Part shown: piece after piece, positions 33,230 through 42,140 of the stretch
Layout: each line of letters starts with the position of its first letter
How positions within the stretch are numbered: position 1 is the first letter of the stretch
Position numbers and translations under genes: made by a program
Notes under the pieces: model-generated
What the model saw: only the letters and a program-made list of their open reading frames with translations
Databases searched by the model: none
Told to the model about the DNA's origin: nothing
DNA from: DATFVJ01 sp035517695
GTDB lineage: Bacteria; Actinomycetota; Actinomycetes; Streptosporangiales; Streptosporangiaceae
Assembly (NCBI GenBank): GCA_035517695.1
Contig: DATIYI010000203.1
Coordinates: 1 to 43,614 of the forward strand
Direction: 5' to 3'
DNA length: 43,614 nucleotides

Positions 33230-35142
33230 GGTCGTCGCCGGGTTCGGCGCTCGGACTTGGGCGGAACCGGGGAACTGTGGACGCGCGGGAAGTCGCCAGA
33301 GGATTCTGGTACACGTTTTTCGGAAGCGTCCAGCGCGAGTTCTGCGTGTGGTGTCCCGGGTCCGTTCCCGTCCTCATATGCGGCTGCTCGCGGTTTCTGG
33401 AGTTCTCGCGCGTCCGGTTCCTGCGCGGCGACGGCCGCGTGGGCGGGTTCCGCGTGTGGTGTCCCGGGTCCGTTCCCGTCCGCGGCTGATCGCGGTTTCT
33501 GGAGTTCTCGCGCGTCCGGTTCCTGCGCGGCGACGACCGCCTGGGCGGGTTCCGCCTGCGGTGTCCCGGGTTTGTCCCCGCCGGGCTGACGCGCATCCGG
33601 TTGCGCCGGTTCGCGTGCTGACGCGTCCGGCTGAGCGGCTTGCGGTGCTCGTGTTCTCGTTTCTTGGGCCGATTGCGCTGCTTGGCGCGCCAGGTCTTTC
33701 GTGCCGTGCGGCCGGGGCCTGCTCTCGTGCGATTGCGCATCCCCTTCTTCAGCTGCCCGGTCCGCGGGCTCCAGGAGGGCGCTCTCAGGTACCGGCGCGC
33801 TGAGTGGTGGCGCGGGAAATGCGGGCCCGTGCTCGGTCTCGAGGTCAGGCGCGGCGGAAGTAACGGCGGACTGCACCGATAAGTGGCCCAGGGCGTGGCC
33901 TTCGCCGATGAGGCGGTGCCGATCGTCAGGCATCTCGTCGCCGATGGCATGGCTCTCATCGCTCGTCGGGTCATCGGGCGCTGGATCGGCATCGATAGCC
34001 AGCTCGGGCCCGGGATCGGCGGTGCGATCGTGCGGGCTGCCGACGACATGCTCGAGACCGGCCTCGGTCGGATCGGCGCGCTCCTGATCGGCGACGCGCC
34101 AGGGCGGAATGTCGTACTCGCTATGGCTGTCAGGCTCGTCGGGATACGGCGGCAGTATGAGATCAAGCCCGCTAAACGTAGCTGAGGAGGAATGACCGCC
34201 GGGGACCGTACTGTCGGCCCCCGGACTTGGTGGCGCCTGTCCATCGGACCGGCCGGTCTCGGCTGACTTGGTGTAGGCGGGGCTTGCTTCGGCTGAGTTT
34301 CGTTCGGCTGGGCTGGTGGCGGGTGAGTTTCGTTCGGCTGAGCTGGCGTCGGCGGAGTTGGCGTCGGTGGAGCTGGCGTCGGGCTGGTTGCCCGGCGGAT
34401 TGTCTGGGTTTGCTGCAAGGGCGAGCACCGGGCTGGGCATTGCGGGGCTGGGCACAACCGGGCTGGGCACAACCGGGCTGGCCACTGCCGGGCCGTCCAC
34501 CGCAGCGCCTTTCGGCCCTTGGCTGGCCACAGCCGTGCTGGCGACGGCCGTGCTGGCCACAGCCGTGCTGGTTACAGCGGGGTTGGCTACAGCGGTGCTG
34601 GCCCCCCCAGGCTCGGCCATCGCCGGTTCTGGTACCACTGGCTCGGTCGCCCCAGCGCTGGCGGCGGGCGGCGGCTGCTCGTTCCGCGCGTTCCGCAGCA
34701 TGGAAAGCCAGAGCTGGAGGCCGAGCAGCAGCAGTGCCCAGGGGAGGACCGCCACCGCTGCCTCGGTAGACCGCAGCGGAAGCTCGATCGCCATGGCGTG
34801 CGCCGCGTCCGCGGCTCCCACGAGCGCGACGATGGCGATGATCGACAGCCACGGCAGCAGGCGGGCCCACCAGTGGGCCCGGCGGAGCGCGAGCGCAGCG
34901 GCGCAGGCCACCACGAGCAGGGCGTCGGGTAACGCGGGATAGAAGCGGGCGAGCCCCGTCTGGACGCCAGCAGCGCGGGCGATGTCATGCACACCCGGAT
35001 AAGAAAACGCGAATGCGGCAGCGGCGGCTGTCAGCACGCCGGCGATCACAATGAGCAGCGCGAGCAGCGGCAGACAGTGCTTGCCCTGGGAGCGGCCGGG
35101 TGCGCCACCGGCCCGGCCGCTAGGCGAGTTGTCGTCGTTCAT
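33226..35142 (-). CDS. DUF2637 (SpdB-like) membrane protein with a long repetitive tail
   Basis: About 638 residues. The first 145 form a four-helix membrane domain (TMs near 27-47, 66-82, 86-108, 121-142) with FSYPGVHDIARAAGV and FYPALPDALLVV, the DUF2637 pattern shared with plasmid spread proteins. Then some 490 residues of low complexity: TAVAS repeats, PSPVV repeats, SAERNS/SAEAS repeats, an acidic middle (DADPAPDDPTSDESH), and a C-terminal triple repeat of about 35 residues (AVVAAQEPDARELQKPR, NGPGTPHAEPA). ATG 35142 (MNDDNSPSG) is chosen; TAGGGT on the minus strand at 35182-35177 may be its -10. Frame and codon bias hold throughout, so the tail is probably translated. DUF2637 proteins are often linked to conjugative elements; none is seen. 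Confidence 0.75.
   Translation of the reverse strand: MNDDNSPSGRAGGAPGRSQGKHCLPLLALLIVIAGVLTAAAAAFAFSYPGVHDIARAAGVQTGLARFYPALPDALLVVACAAALALRRAHWWARLLPWLSIIAIVALVGAADAAHAMAIELPLRSTEAAVAVLPWALLLLGLQLWLSMLRNARNEQPPPAASAGATEPVVPEPAMAEPGGASTAVANPAVTSTAVASTAVASTAVASQGPKGAAVDGPAVASPVVPSPVVPSPAMPSPVLALAANPDNPPGNQPDASSTDANSADASSAERNSPATSPAERNSAEASPAYTKSAETGRSDGQAPPSPGADSTVPGGHSSSATFSGLDLILPPYPDEPDSHSEYDIPPWRVADQERADPTEAGLEHVVGSPHDRTADPGPELAIDADPAPDDPTSDESHAIGDEMPDDRHRLIGEGHALGHLSVQSAVTSAAPDLETEHGPAFPAPPLSAPVPESALLEPADRAAEEGDAQSHESRPRPHGTKDLARQAAQSAQETRTRAPQAAQPDASAREPAQPDARQPGGDKPGTPQAEPAQAVVAAQEPDARELQKPRSAADGNGPGTPHAEPAHAAVAAQEPDARELQKPRAAAYEDGNGPGTPHAELALDASEKRVPESSGDFPRVHSSPVPPKSERRTRRRP
33344..33580. 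repeat. 102-108 bp tandem repeat inside the DUF2637 tail
   Basis: The 17-mer GCGTGTGGTGTCCCGGG recurs at 33344 and 33452 (108-base period); a variant recurs at 33554 (102-base period). Within units, TTTCTGGAGTTCTCGCGCGT and similar stretches are identical. Both periods are multiples of three, so the frame is kept. Confidence 0.88.
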
Positions 35143-35176
35143 CGGGGGGTATGGGGTCCTTCCTCCAGCGATGCCG

Positions 35177-35199
35177 ACCCTACGCCGTGCGTCTATAGT
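35177..35199. promoter_or_regulatory. Candidate divergent -10 boxes, DUF2637 gene and hmgA
   Basis: TAGGGT on the minus strand (35182-35177) faces the DUF2637 gene; TATAGT on the plus strand (35194-35199) faces hmgA, giving it a leader of about 150 nt. The two are only 11 bases apart, so the promoters would compete. Assigned by pattern. Confidence 0.35.
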
Positions 35200-35357
35200 C
35201 GAGAAGGAGCGACACGCGCGGCCAGCCATGCGGGCCAGGAATGGCTGCGTCCCGCCGCACCAATGCGTGCGGCCCTGCGGTTCGAGCAGTGGCACCCAAC
35301 GGTGCCGCGAGATGCTGATGTTCCCTGTTGCCGACCGTCTGAGTCAAAGGAGACAGG

Positions 35358-36551
35358 ATGCCGTATTACCGTGCAGTGGGTGACATCCCGCGGAAACGGC
35401 ATATTCAGCTACGCAGGCCCGACGGCGGCCTCTATGCAGAGGAACTGATGGGCGAGGAAGGCTTTTCCGCCGATTCGTCGCTGCTTTACCACCTCAATCT
35501 GCCCACAGCCATCGTCAAGAGTGAGGCCGTTCCCGACACCGCGACCGCCGGTCCCATCGTCCACAATCTGCCACTCGCTCCGCGCCATTTCCGCACCCAG
35601 GACCTGCCGGATGGGGGCGATCTCGTCCTCGGCAGGCACCTGCTGCTCGGCAACGACGACATACGCATCTACTACGCGTCCGCCGACGCACCCTCGGACC
35701 TGTACCGGAACTCGGCCGGCGACGAGATGCTCTATCTGCAGAGTGGTCACGCGCGGTTTGAATCGGTCTACGGCGGGATCGACGCCGGGCCGGGCGACTA
35801 CGTGCTTGTACCAGCAGGCACAACCCACCGCTGGTTGCCAGTAACCGCGAAGACGCCTGCCCGGGCGCTGGTGGTCGAGGCGAGCGGCCACATAGGGACA
35901 CCGAAGCGGTATTTGTCACCCCACGGGCAGTTCCTCGAGCACGCACCGTACAGCGAGCGCGATCTGCGTGGGGCCGAAGGCCCGCTGGTCGCGGAGGGCA
36001 AGGAGGTGCCCGTACTCGTCCGCAACCGGGCAGGGCTGACCAGGCTCACATATGCGCGACATCCTTTCGACGTCGTCGGCTGGGACGGTTACCTATACCC
36101 GTATGCGTTCAACATCGCCGACTTCGAGCCTGTGGTGAAGCGGACGCATGCGCCGCCGCCCGTCCACCAGACCTTCGAGGGGCCGAATTTCGTCGTCTGC
36201 TCGTTCTGCCCGCGCCCGCTCGACTTCGACCCGGCGGCAGTGCCGATTCCCTACAACCACCACAATGTGGATTCAGACGAGATGATGTTCTACGTCGCCG
36301 GAGACTATTCCGCACGCCGCGGATCGGGCATCGAGATTGGCTCGATCAGCCTGCACCCATCCGGGTTCACCCACGGTCCGCAGCCGGGCGCTGTCGAGGC
36401 GGCCGTGCGCGGCCTCGCCGAGGGCCGCACGAGCACCGATGAGACCGCCGTGATGATCGACACATTCAGGCCGCTGCTCCTCGGCCCCGCCGCTGTGCGG
36501 GCCGAGGATCCCGGCTACGCCTGGAGCTGGGCCGGCGGCCAATCCGTGTGA
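35358..36551 (+). CDS. hmgA: Homogentisate 1,2-dioxygenase
   Basis: Fe(II) enzyme that opens the homogentisate ring to maleylacetoacetate in tyrosine/phenylalanine breakdown. 397 residues of the double cupin form typical of actinobacteria: PDGGLYAEELMGEEGF, GDEMLYLQSGHARFESVYGG, VPAGTTHRW, then the iron-site region NHHNVDSDEMMFYVAGDYSARRG (split NHHNVDSDE/MMFY; Glu ligand) and SISLHPSGFTHGPQPG (His ligands). ATG has AAAGGAGA in ideal position. No hppD, maleylacetoacetate isomerase or fumarylacetoacetase gene lies near, so the pathway is completed elsewhere. Confidence 0.93.
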   Translation: MPYYRAVGDIPRKRHIQLRRPDGGLYAEELMGEEGFSADSSLLYHLNLPTAIVKSEAVPDTATAGPIVHNLPLAPRHFRTQDLPDGGDLVLGRHLLLGNDDIRIYYASADAPSDLYRNSAGDEMLYLQSGHARFESVYGGIDAGPGDYVLVPAGTTHRWLPVTAKTPARALVVEASGHIGTPKRYLSPHGQFLEHAPYSERDLRGAEGPLVAEGKEVPVLVRNRAGLTRLTYARHPFDVVGWDGYLYPYAFNIADFEPVVKRTHAPPPVHQTFEGPNFVVCSFCPRPLDFDPAAVPIPYNHHNVDSDEMMFYVAGDYSARRGSGIEIGSISLHPSGFTHGPQPGAVEAAVRGLAEGRTSTDETAVMIDTFRPLLLGPAAVRAEDPGYAWSWAGGQSV

Positions 36552-36680
36552 TCCGCACCGACCGTCGGTCGTGGGAGCCGGCGTTGCCTAGCGCGAGTTT
36601 CCCCCTTAGTTTGATCTTGATTGCGTTTGCCCAGGTCAGCGGGTGTGCAGTCGGCGGCTGGGTGTATTACCTAACTGGTC

Positions 36681-37290
36681 TCACCGCGCTGGCGCGTAGC
36701 GGTCGAGTCCGAAGATTTCGTAGAGTCGTTGCTGGGTCAAGGTCATCTCAGTGAGCATGCGCCGGGCGCGGGGGCGGCCTCCGGTGGAGGGGTAGAGCAG
36801 CACGGTTTCCTGGATGCCGGCGAGTTCGCTGAGCAGGACCCGGACTGACAGGTCGAGGCCGTGCTGGCGGGCTTGGCGGCGCATCAGGTGGGCGACGGCC
36901 AGGGCGGTGACGCAGTAGGAGACGTGCACCCGGATTTTCTGGTCGGTCCAGTGGTGCATCGGGGAGAAGGACACCACGCGCGGGTCTTTGAGCTGGCGGA
37001 ACCCGGCTTCGGCGTCGGACTGGGAGCGATAGCCGGCGACCACTTCGGGTACCGGCCAGTCGTCGCGGCTGGTGACCAGGATCCGCTTGCCGAGCAGCTC
37101 GGTCTCCAGCTCGTGGCGGGCCGGCTCGTCCACGGTCCAGGTCAGCCGCAGCTCGCTCGGCTCGTCGCCGGTCAGGTTGGTGGTGAGGACCCGGTTCAGC
37201 CAGCGGGGCCGGGTGATCTTGGCGATGTCGGCTTCCACGGCGGCGCGGTCGCGGCGGGTGCGGCCGCGGTCCAGGCGGGCGTGTCGAGCA
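36681..37290 (-). pseudogene. C-terminal fragment of an IS1634-type transposase
   Basis: About 200 residues matching the end of IS1634 family DDE transposases: LDRGRTRRDRAAVEADI, LRLTWTVDEPARHELETELL, GKRILVTSRDDWPVPEVVAG, YRSQSDAEAGFRQLKDPRVV, SFSPMHHWTDQKIRVH, LLYPSTGGRPRARRML, and the usual end LYEIFGLDRYAP. The N-terminal half, including the first catalytic Asp residues, is missing; at about 37290-37330 the sequence changes to a different transposase remnant. No terminal inverted repeats or target duplication were found. Not mobile by itself. Confidence 0.8.
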
Positions 37291-37330
37291 GCACCCGTCG
37301 CCGGGCCCCAGCGTTTCGGCTGTGGTCTCG

Positions 37331-37423
37331 TACCCGGTCAGACCAGGGAACCGCCTCGGCCTGCATCTGCTCCAGCGAGGTGAACTGGCGCCCCCGCCGG
37401 AAGCTGTCCCGGATATACGGCAT
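37331..37423 (-). mobile_element. Small fragment of a Mu/IS21-like transposase
   Basis: On the minus strand, MPYIRDSFRRGRQFTSLEQM and QAEAVPWSDRV resemble the segment around RDSFWRGREFxSLxxMQAEA near the end of IstA/Mu-type transposases. Only some 30 residues remain, fused to the IS1634 remnant. Recognised by eye; moderate certainty. Confidence 0.5.
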
Positions 37424-37498
37424 TGCAGGCGGAACGGTTCCGGCCCTTGCCCGAGGACGCCGCACTGGAGGCGCGTCCGCGGAGGCAGACCGGCTGCA

Positions 37499-37864
37499 GT
37501 GCCGTGTGCTCGCGCGGGAGCACTGCCCGGCGAACGTGCCATGGAGCGGGTGACGGCTCGACAGGCACCGGGAAGACGTGTCGGCCCCCGCCGCCACGGC
37601 GAACTCAAGCGGGCGATCGGCGGCATCTCGCAAAAGATGCTCACCCAGACCCTGCGCACCATGGAGGCCGACGGGCTTGTCGGGCGGACCGTCATCGACG
37701 TGATCCCGCCGCACGTCGAGTACCGGCTCACCCCCCTCGGACAAACGCTTACAAGCCCACTCGTCGCGATATGCCAGTGGGCAATGGACAGCCTGGCAGA
37801 CATGCAAGCCGCCCAAGCGCACGCCGCACAATCGCACCACGCGCGCGAAACAATCGCGCTATAG
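37499..37864 (+). pseudogene. HxlR family regulator, frameshifted and internally degraded
   Basis: The C-terminal half is a clear HxlR winged helix: GELKRAIGGISQKMLTQTLR, TMEADGLVGRTVIDVIPPHV, EYRLTPLGQTL. Its N-terminal part, RVLAREHCPANVPW (with the conserved Cys), lies in another frame; adding one G at about 37551 (TGG-GAG) would join it to ERVTARQ. The segment that should read roughly WGxLVLxAL is replaced by unrelated Arg/Pro-rich sequence, so the gene is decayed beyond a single frameshift. Neighbours are transposase remnants. Confidence 0.65.
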
Positions 37865-37974
37865 CCAGCCAACCGCCGCGCGCTTGGCATCGGTGACGCG
37901 GGGCAGTGGCCCCGGGATGATCGCGGTGGGGAGCCGATCCCCCATACTGACCGGCCCGCAGAACTGCCCTCTGC

Positions 37975-38330
37975 CCGCTGGCGGATGGCATCGATGAGGT
38001 GCGCCGTCGCCTTGCCCTGCATGCCGTCGGCGAGCACGCCGTCGTCGTCGTACCGGGCGCCCGGGAAGGTGAACGTCGCCCCGGTGCCGCCGAGGTAGCG
38101 ACCGAAAGTGCGCGGCTGGTCTTTGGCCAGGATCGGCCTTGCCAGGCTGGCCGCCTGGGGACCGCCACTCGATCTGGTCGCCGCGGCGGACCGCCGGCTC
38201 CACCCAGAACGACGGCCACCTAGCGTCGCCGACCAGGGCGTCGAAGACCGCCTCCGCGGCGAGGCCAGATGCACCCGCCATTCTCTGCTCTATCGCTGCC
38301 CCTCGCCCGCACGCTGGGACGTCGAGGGGC
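37975..38330 (-). pseudogene. Broken gene resembling a SRPBCC/AHSA1-like protein
   Basis: Two minus-strand frames share a plausible protein: AEAVFDALVGDARWPSFWVE and RRGDQIEWRSPGG in one, then ARPILAKDQPRTFGRYLGG and TFTFPGARYDDDGVLADGMQ in the other, switching at about 38145. The pattern (vFdaL.d..rWp.FW, later a beta-hairpin ending tFtf.g) suggests a START-like fold, but I am not sure. No start codon or ribosome site is convincing. Confidence 0.3.
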
Positions 38331-38474
38331 AGGGCCGCTGCGAGGTGGCTGCCGCCAAGGAAACGCCGGCCGGCTGCGGTTGCGCTCACCAGTCGCCGCC
38401 CCGTCGGCAAGTTCAAGGATCAGGCGCGATCACGTGGACCGCGTTTGGTGAAGATGCGTGGTAGTAGTTGAGGC

Positions 38475-39995
38475 ATGTCCGCCAGAGGGACAACGGCGGC
38501 GGGTGAGTCCGCGCCGGTTCCGGCGATTGGTCACGACGACCGGGTGCCGCTGGCCGCGTGGGTGATCGCCGCCGCCTATGTTGCCCTTGAGCTGGCGGTC
38601 AGCGACCGGTACGGCTTCCAGCAGGACGAGCTGTATTTTCTCGTGGCCAGTCACCAGTTGGCGTTCGGCTATGTGGACCAGCCGCCGCTGGCGGTGCTGC
38701 TCGCCCGCACCACTGACCTGTTCGGCGTGAACCCCGCCGCTATCCGGATCTTGCCAGCGCTGGCCGGCGGCGCGATCGTGGTGCTCGCCGCGCGGCTCGC
38801 CGCGCTGTTCGGGGGTGGCTGCGCTGCGCGGGTGGTCGCGGCGCTTACCGCAGCTATCGCGCCGGTCTTCCTAGGTGCGATGCATGTCGGGAACACCACG
38901 CCGTATGACCTGCTCGCCTGGACGGTCGTCACGGTGTTCGTGGCCACGGCGCTGCTGCGGGACCGGCCGCGGTGGTGGCTTGGCGCTGGCGTCGCGGCCG
39001 GGATCGGCATCGAGGACGAGTACCTGATCCTGACCCTGCTGGCCGCTCTTGTCATTGGCATCCTCGTCACCTCGGCGCACCGGGCCGTCATCAAAACACG
39101 GTGGCCGTGGCTCGGTGGGGTCGTTGCGCTGGTGATCTGGCTGCCGAACCTGCTCTGGCAGTTTGCCAACGGATGGCCGCAGCTCACGATGGCGTCCGCG
39201 CTGCACCAGCAGAACACCTCCACGGCCGACTACATCGGCGGGCTGCCCGCGCAACTCCTCTACGTGGGGCTGCTGGGGATCCCGCTGGCCATCGCGGGGT
39301 TCATCACGCTCTGGCGCGCTGCGCAGCTACGGTTCTTGGGCGTCACCGCCACGCTTATCTTGATCTACGTCCTGGTCTGGGTCCCGGGCAAGGTCTACTA
39401 CGTGGACGGGATCCTGCCGGCGATACTGGCAGCCGGGGCCGTCTCGGCCGAGCGGTGGATCGCTACGGCGCGCCGGCCGCGTGCCCGGCGTGTCGTTATC
39501 GGTGTCCTCGCGCTGGTCGGCACTGTGGCCGTCTTGCCGAGCGTGCTGCCCATACTGCCGGTCGCGAGCCTGCGCAAGGTGAATGGGGCAACGAGCATCG
39601 CTGACGGCATCGGCTGGCCGCAGCTGACCGCCGAAGTCGCGGCGCAGAACGCGGCGCTCACCCGGGCAGGCCAGCCGCCGACGTCCACCTTCACGGGCGC
39701 CTACGCGGAGGCCGGCGCGCTTGACGCGTACGGCACGCCGTACCACCTGCCGCCGGTGATCTCGGGTCACAACACGTTCTGGCTGTGGGGGCCGGGGGAC
39801 GCATCCGACACGACGGTGCTGTACGTCGATGCGGCCGGGCAGCTGAAGCCGTACTTCGCGAGCTGCCGCCAGCTAGCCGTCTACAATCCTCCTGACCAGG
39901 TGAAGAACGACTGGAACGAACTGGCGATCGGCGTCTGCACCGGCCCGTCCGGGTCCTGGAAGACGCTGTGGCCGCACATGAAGCACTACGACTGA
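38475..39995 (+). CDS. GT39/ArnT-like polytopic membrane glycosyltransferase
   Basis: 506 residues, about 10-11 membrane helices and a C-terminal extracytoplasmic domain. The first outside loop has the GT-C catalytic acidic pair D51-E52 (FQQDELYF), followed by YVDQPPLAVLLARTTDLFG, as in the PMT_2 (dolichyl/undecaprenyl-phosphate sugar transferase) family. Such enzymes use a polyprenyl-phosphate sugar donor to modify lipids or proteins outside the membrane. The tail (DASDTTVLYVDAAGQLKPYF, PPDQVKNDWNELAIGVCTGP) is typical of actinobacterial members. Acceptor unknown. It is the first intact gene after the IS-remnant stretch, with weak TTGAGG before the ATG. Confidence 0.85.
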   Translation: MSARGTTAAGESAPVPAIGHDDRVPLAAWVIAAAYVALELAVSDRYGFQQDELYFLVASHQLAFGYVDQPPLAVLLARTTDLFGVNPAAIRILPALAGGAIVVLAARLAALFGGGCAARVVAALTAAIAPVFLGAMHVGNTTPYDLLAWTVVTVFVATALLRDRPRWWLGAGVAAGIGIEDEYLILTLLAALVIGILVTSAHRAVIKTRWPWLGGVVALVIWLPNLLWQFANGWPQLTMASALHQQNTSTADYIGGLPAQLLYVGLLGIPLAIAGFITLWRAAQLRFLGVTATLILIYVLVWVPGKVYYVDGILPAILAAGAVSAERWIATARRPRARRVVIGVLALVGTVAVLPSVLPILPVASLRKVNGATSIADGIGWPQLTAEVAAQNAALTRAGQPPTSTFTGAYAEAGALDAYGTPYHLPPVISGHNTFWLWGPGDASDTTVLYVDAAGQLKPYFASCRQLAVYNPPDQVKNDWNELAIGVCTGPSGSWKTLWPHMKHYD

Positions 39996-40585
39996 CATGC
40001 GCGCGGGGCGGACTGCCCCTTGCCGGGGCACATGGGCCCTCACAGCGGGCTTCGCTGAGGATCAAGGTTCCTCAGCCAGCCCGCAGGTCGGCAGTCTTCG
40101 GCCGTGAGAATCCAGCAGCGGCACCCGGATGCAATCACGGTGCCCAGTCCGCCCACCGATGCCTCCAGCACCATCCCATCGGCTGGGCGGTCCGTCGGCT
40201 GACAGACACGCAAGTCACCCGGATATGTGCGGTCGCCGACTCGCCAGCCCGGACGGCACGGCCGCCCCTAACGCGGCATTGTGCGCGAGTCGGTTAGGCC
40301 GACTCGATTGGCTCGATCACGCTCCTCCGCGGTCGGCTTGAAGTGCCGGACCTGGCCGTGAGAGTGCCGGGAGCCGGATCCAGTCGCGCAGATCCCAACA
40401 GCGGGCCCCCCATAGAGGGACTGACCTCATCGCGGCTAGCAAGCTTCGAGGTGGATGGGTCGCTGGAAGCGGTACGGGCTCCTCGCTCACGGGCGGCCGG
40501 GACCGGGTTCGCGGCGTGGGCGGCAGCAGCGAAGGAGCGGGCGCGAGGCTGCGCGAACTCCACGGCCGCTTGGAGCCGTCGGCGG
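39996..40585. other. 590-base convergent gap with one hairpin
   Basis: Between the GT39 gene and the dehydrogenase I see no supportable gene. CGAGTCGG (40286-40293) and CCGACTCG (40299-40306) form an 8-base stem with loop TTAGG followed by ATTGG, a possible bidirectional terminator. Confidence 0.5.
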
Positions 40586-41467
40586 TCAGTCGGCGTAGTC
40601 GTCGTAGAAACCCCTGCCGGACTTGACGCCGAGGAACCCCTTGTCGACGTAGTCGCGCAGCAGGTCGCGTGGGGCGGTGGGGATGCTGTCGCGGATGGTG
40701 GCGTAGTGCTGCTCGACGGCGAGGGTGACGTCCAGGCCGATCCGGTCCATGAGCCGGAACGGTCCCAGCGCCGTGCCGAGCGACAGTTGCCAGATGCGGT
40801 CGACCTCCGCCGGGGTTGATACGCCCTCGGCGACGACCATCAGGCATTCGCGCCGGGCGGCGTGCCAGATGCGGTTGAACAAGAAGCCGACGCTCTCGCG
40901 CATCACGGTGAAGGGCACGAGCCCGTAGCGCGGCAGCCGCTCGGCGAGGGCGTCGATGACCGCGGGATCGGTCCGGCCGCACGACATCAGCTCGACCGCG
41001 ATAAGCTCGGGCGGCATCTGGAAGTGGACGTTCAGGAGCCGCTCGGGGGATTCGACGGCGCCGGCCAGGCGGCTACTGGGATACGACGAGGAATTCGTCG
41101 CCAAGATCGCGTCGGGCTCGGTGAGGCGGGCGAGTTCGCCGAACACCTGCCTTTTGAGCGCCAGGTCTTCCGACACCGATTCGACAACCAGCCACGCCGT
41201 GGCCACGGCGGGTTCCAGCGCGTCGAAGAGCTCGGCCGTGCCCAGCGGGCCCGCGGCGAGCCTGAGCCGCTCGCGGACATCGACGGCGTGCTCGTCGATG
41301 AATCGTCTGGCGGCCTCACGCGAGCAGGAGGAGCGAGAGAACAGATGCACCCGGCTGCCACCGGCCGCAAAGATCATCGCGATGCGGCGGCCCAACGTCC
41401 CGCCGCCGATCACTGCGATCGGGCGCTCGTCCACGTCGCTGGGAAACACATAGGGCATGGCCTCCAT
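40586..41467 (-). CDS. 3-hydroxyacyl-CoA (3-hydroxybutyryl-CoA) dehydrogenase
   Basis: NAD-dependent oxidation of 3-hydroxyacyl-CoA. About 293 residues: Rossmann fold with IAVIGGGTLGRRIAMIFAAG (about 19-38), SVSEDLALKRQVFGELARLT, ATNSSSYPSSRL, catalytic His in NVHFQMPP (His of the usual HFFNP is kept, the following residues differ), then the 3HCDH_C domain (VGFLFNRIWHAARRECLMVV, GPFRLMDRIGLDV, KGFLGVKSGRGFYDD). ATG 41467 (MEAMPY) or ATG 41458 is the start. It stands alone without acyl-CoA partners, so substrate chain length cannot be told; PaaH/FadB2-like use is plausible. Confidence 0.88.
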   Translation of the reverse strand: MEAMPYVFPSDVDERPIAVIGGGTLGRRIAMIFAAGGSRVHLFSRSSCSREAARRFIDEHAVDVRERLRLAAGPLGTAELFDALEPAVATAWLVVESVSEDLALKRQVFGELARLTEPDAILATNSSSYPSSRLAGAVESPERLLNVHFQMPPELIAVELMSCGRTDPAVIDALAERLPRYGLVPFTVMRESVGFLFNRIWHAARRECLMVVAEGVSTPAEVDRIWQLSLGTALGPFRLMDRIGLDVTLAVEQHYATIRDSIPTAPRDLLRDYVDKGFLGVKSGRGFYDDYAD

Positions 41468-41818
41468 GGTCGCTCGCCGCCGCGGCTGATTCAATCAGCC
41501 GAAGCCCCTTGGCGGGCGATAGCGGTCACGGAAAGTGAGCATCTCCTGGCCGGTAGGGCCCGCTCGCTTCGAGCACAACGCCGAATCGGCACCGGTGTCC
41601 GCGCGGGAACTCTTGTAGAGACGATGGCACGCGGAACTTCCGAGTTGGGGGCCCGTAAGGGAGAGAGCCTTGTGGCGGGCGATACAGCGCGGCCGGACCT
41701 GCCTCCACAGCCGGGGGAGTAGGCCGGGAGCATGCCTGTCGTGGTGGCCTTGCCGGCAGCGAAGGCATGCTGCCTGCCGGATGAGCCTGTGCTGGACACC
41801 ACTCGGTGATCTTGGAGT

Positions 41819-41945
41819 TCAGGTGTCTGCCAGCACCTGGTCAAGCAGGAATGCGGTCAGCTCCGGGCGGCTAGAGACCCCGAGCTTGGCGAAGATCGCT
41901 TTCATGTGGTCGCTGAGGGTGTGCCTTGAGATGAGCCTGCGCGAT
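41819..41945 (-). pseudogene. C-terminal stump of a LuxR-type HTH regulator
   Basis: The last 38 residues of a minus-strand frame, SRHTLSDHMKAIFAKLGVSS and RPELTAFLLDQVLADT, match the recognition helix and end of LuxR/GerE DNA-binding domains (xxTVxxHxxxIxxKLGVxSR). The preceding helix and the rest of the regulator are absent and the frame runs into unrelated sequence. From 41468 to 41818 I see no other gene. Confidence 0.55.
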
Positions 41946-42140
41946 GCTGTTGAAGTGACAGATACAACCCTCGCGATCGGCGGTTTCCGCGCCCGGATGG
42001 GAGGGGCGTGAGGACCGCATTCGCTGACACGAGCTTCAGCGAGGCCCGTGGCGGCCATGTGCGGCTGCCAGGCTGGCCGCAGGGGCCGTATCCCTAGTAG
42101 CTGGGAGGCGTCCGACACGTAGTTTCGGAGGAGCACGACA

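Noticed and set aside
33162..34472. 436-codon Thr/Pro/Arg-rich frame on the minus strand
   Set aside because: It is a shifted reading of the repetitive DUF2637 tail. The frame continuing from the membrane domain has the better codon bias and context.
40862..41722. 286-codon plus-strand frame
   Set aside because: Antisense to the 3-hydroxyacyl-CoA dehydrogenase, which has full family motifs.
42001..42090. Short frame ending HVRLPGWPQGPYP before the methyltransferase
   Set aside because: About 30 codons, no ribosome site of note and no known family; possibly a remnant but not supportable.
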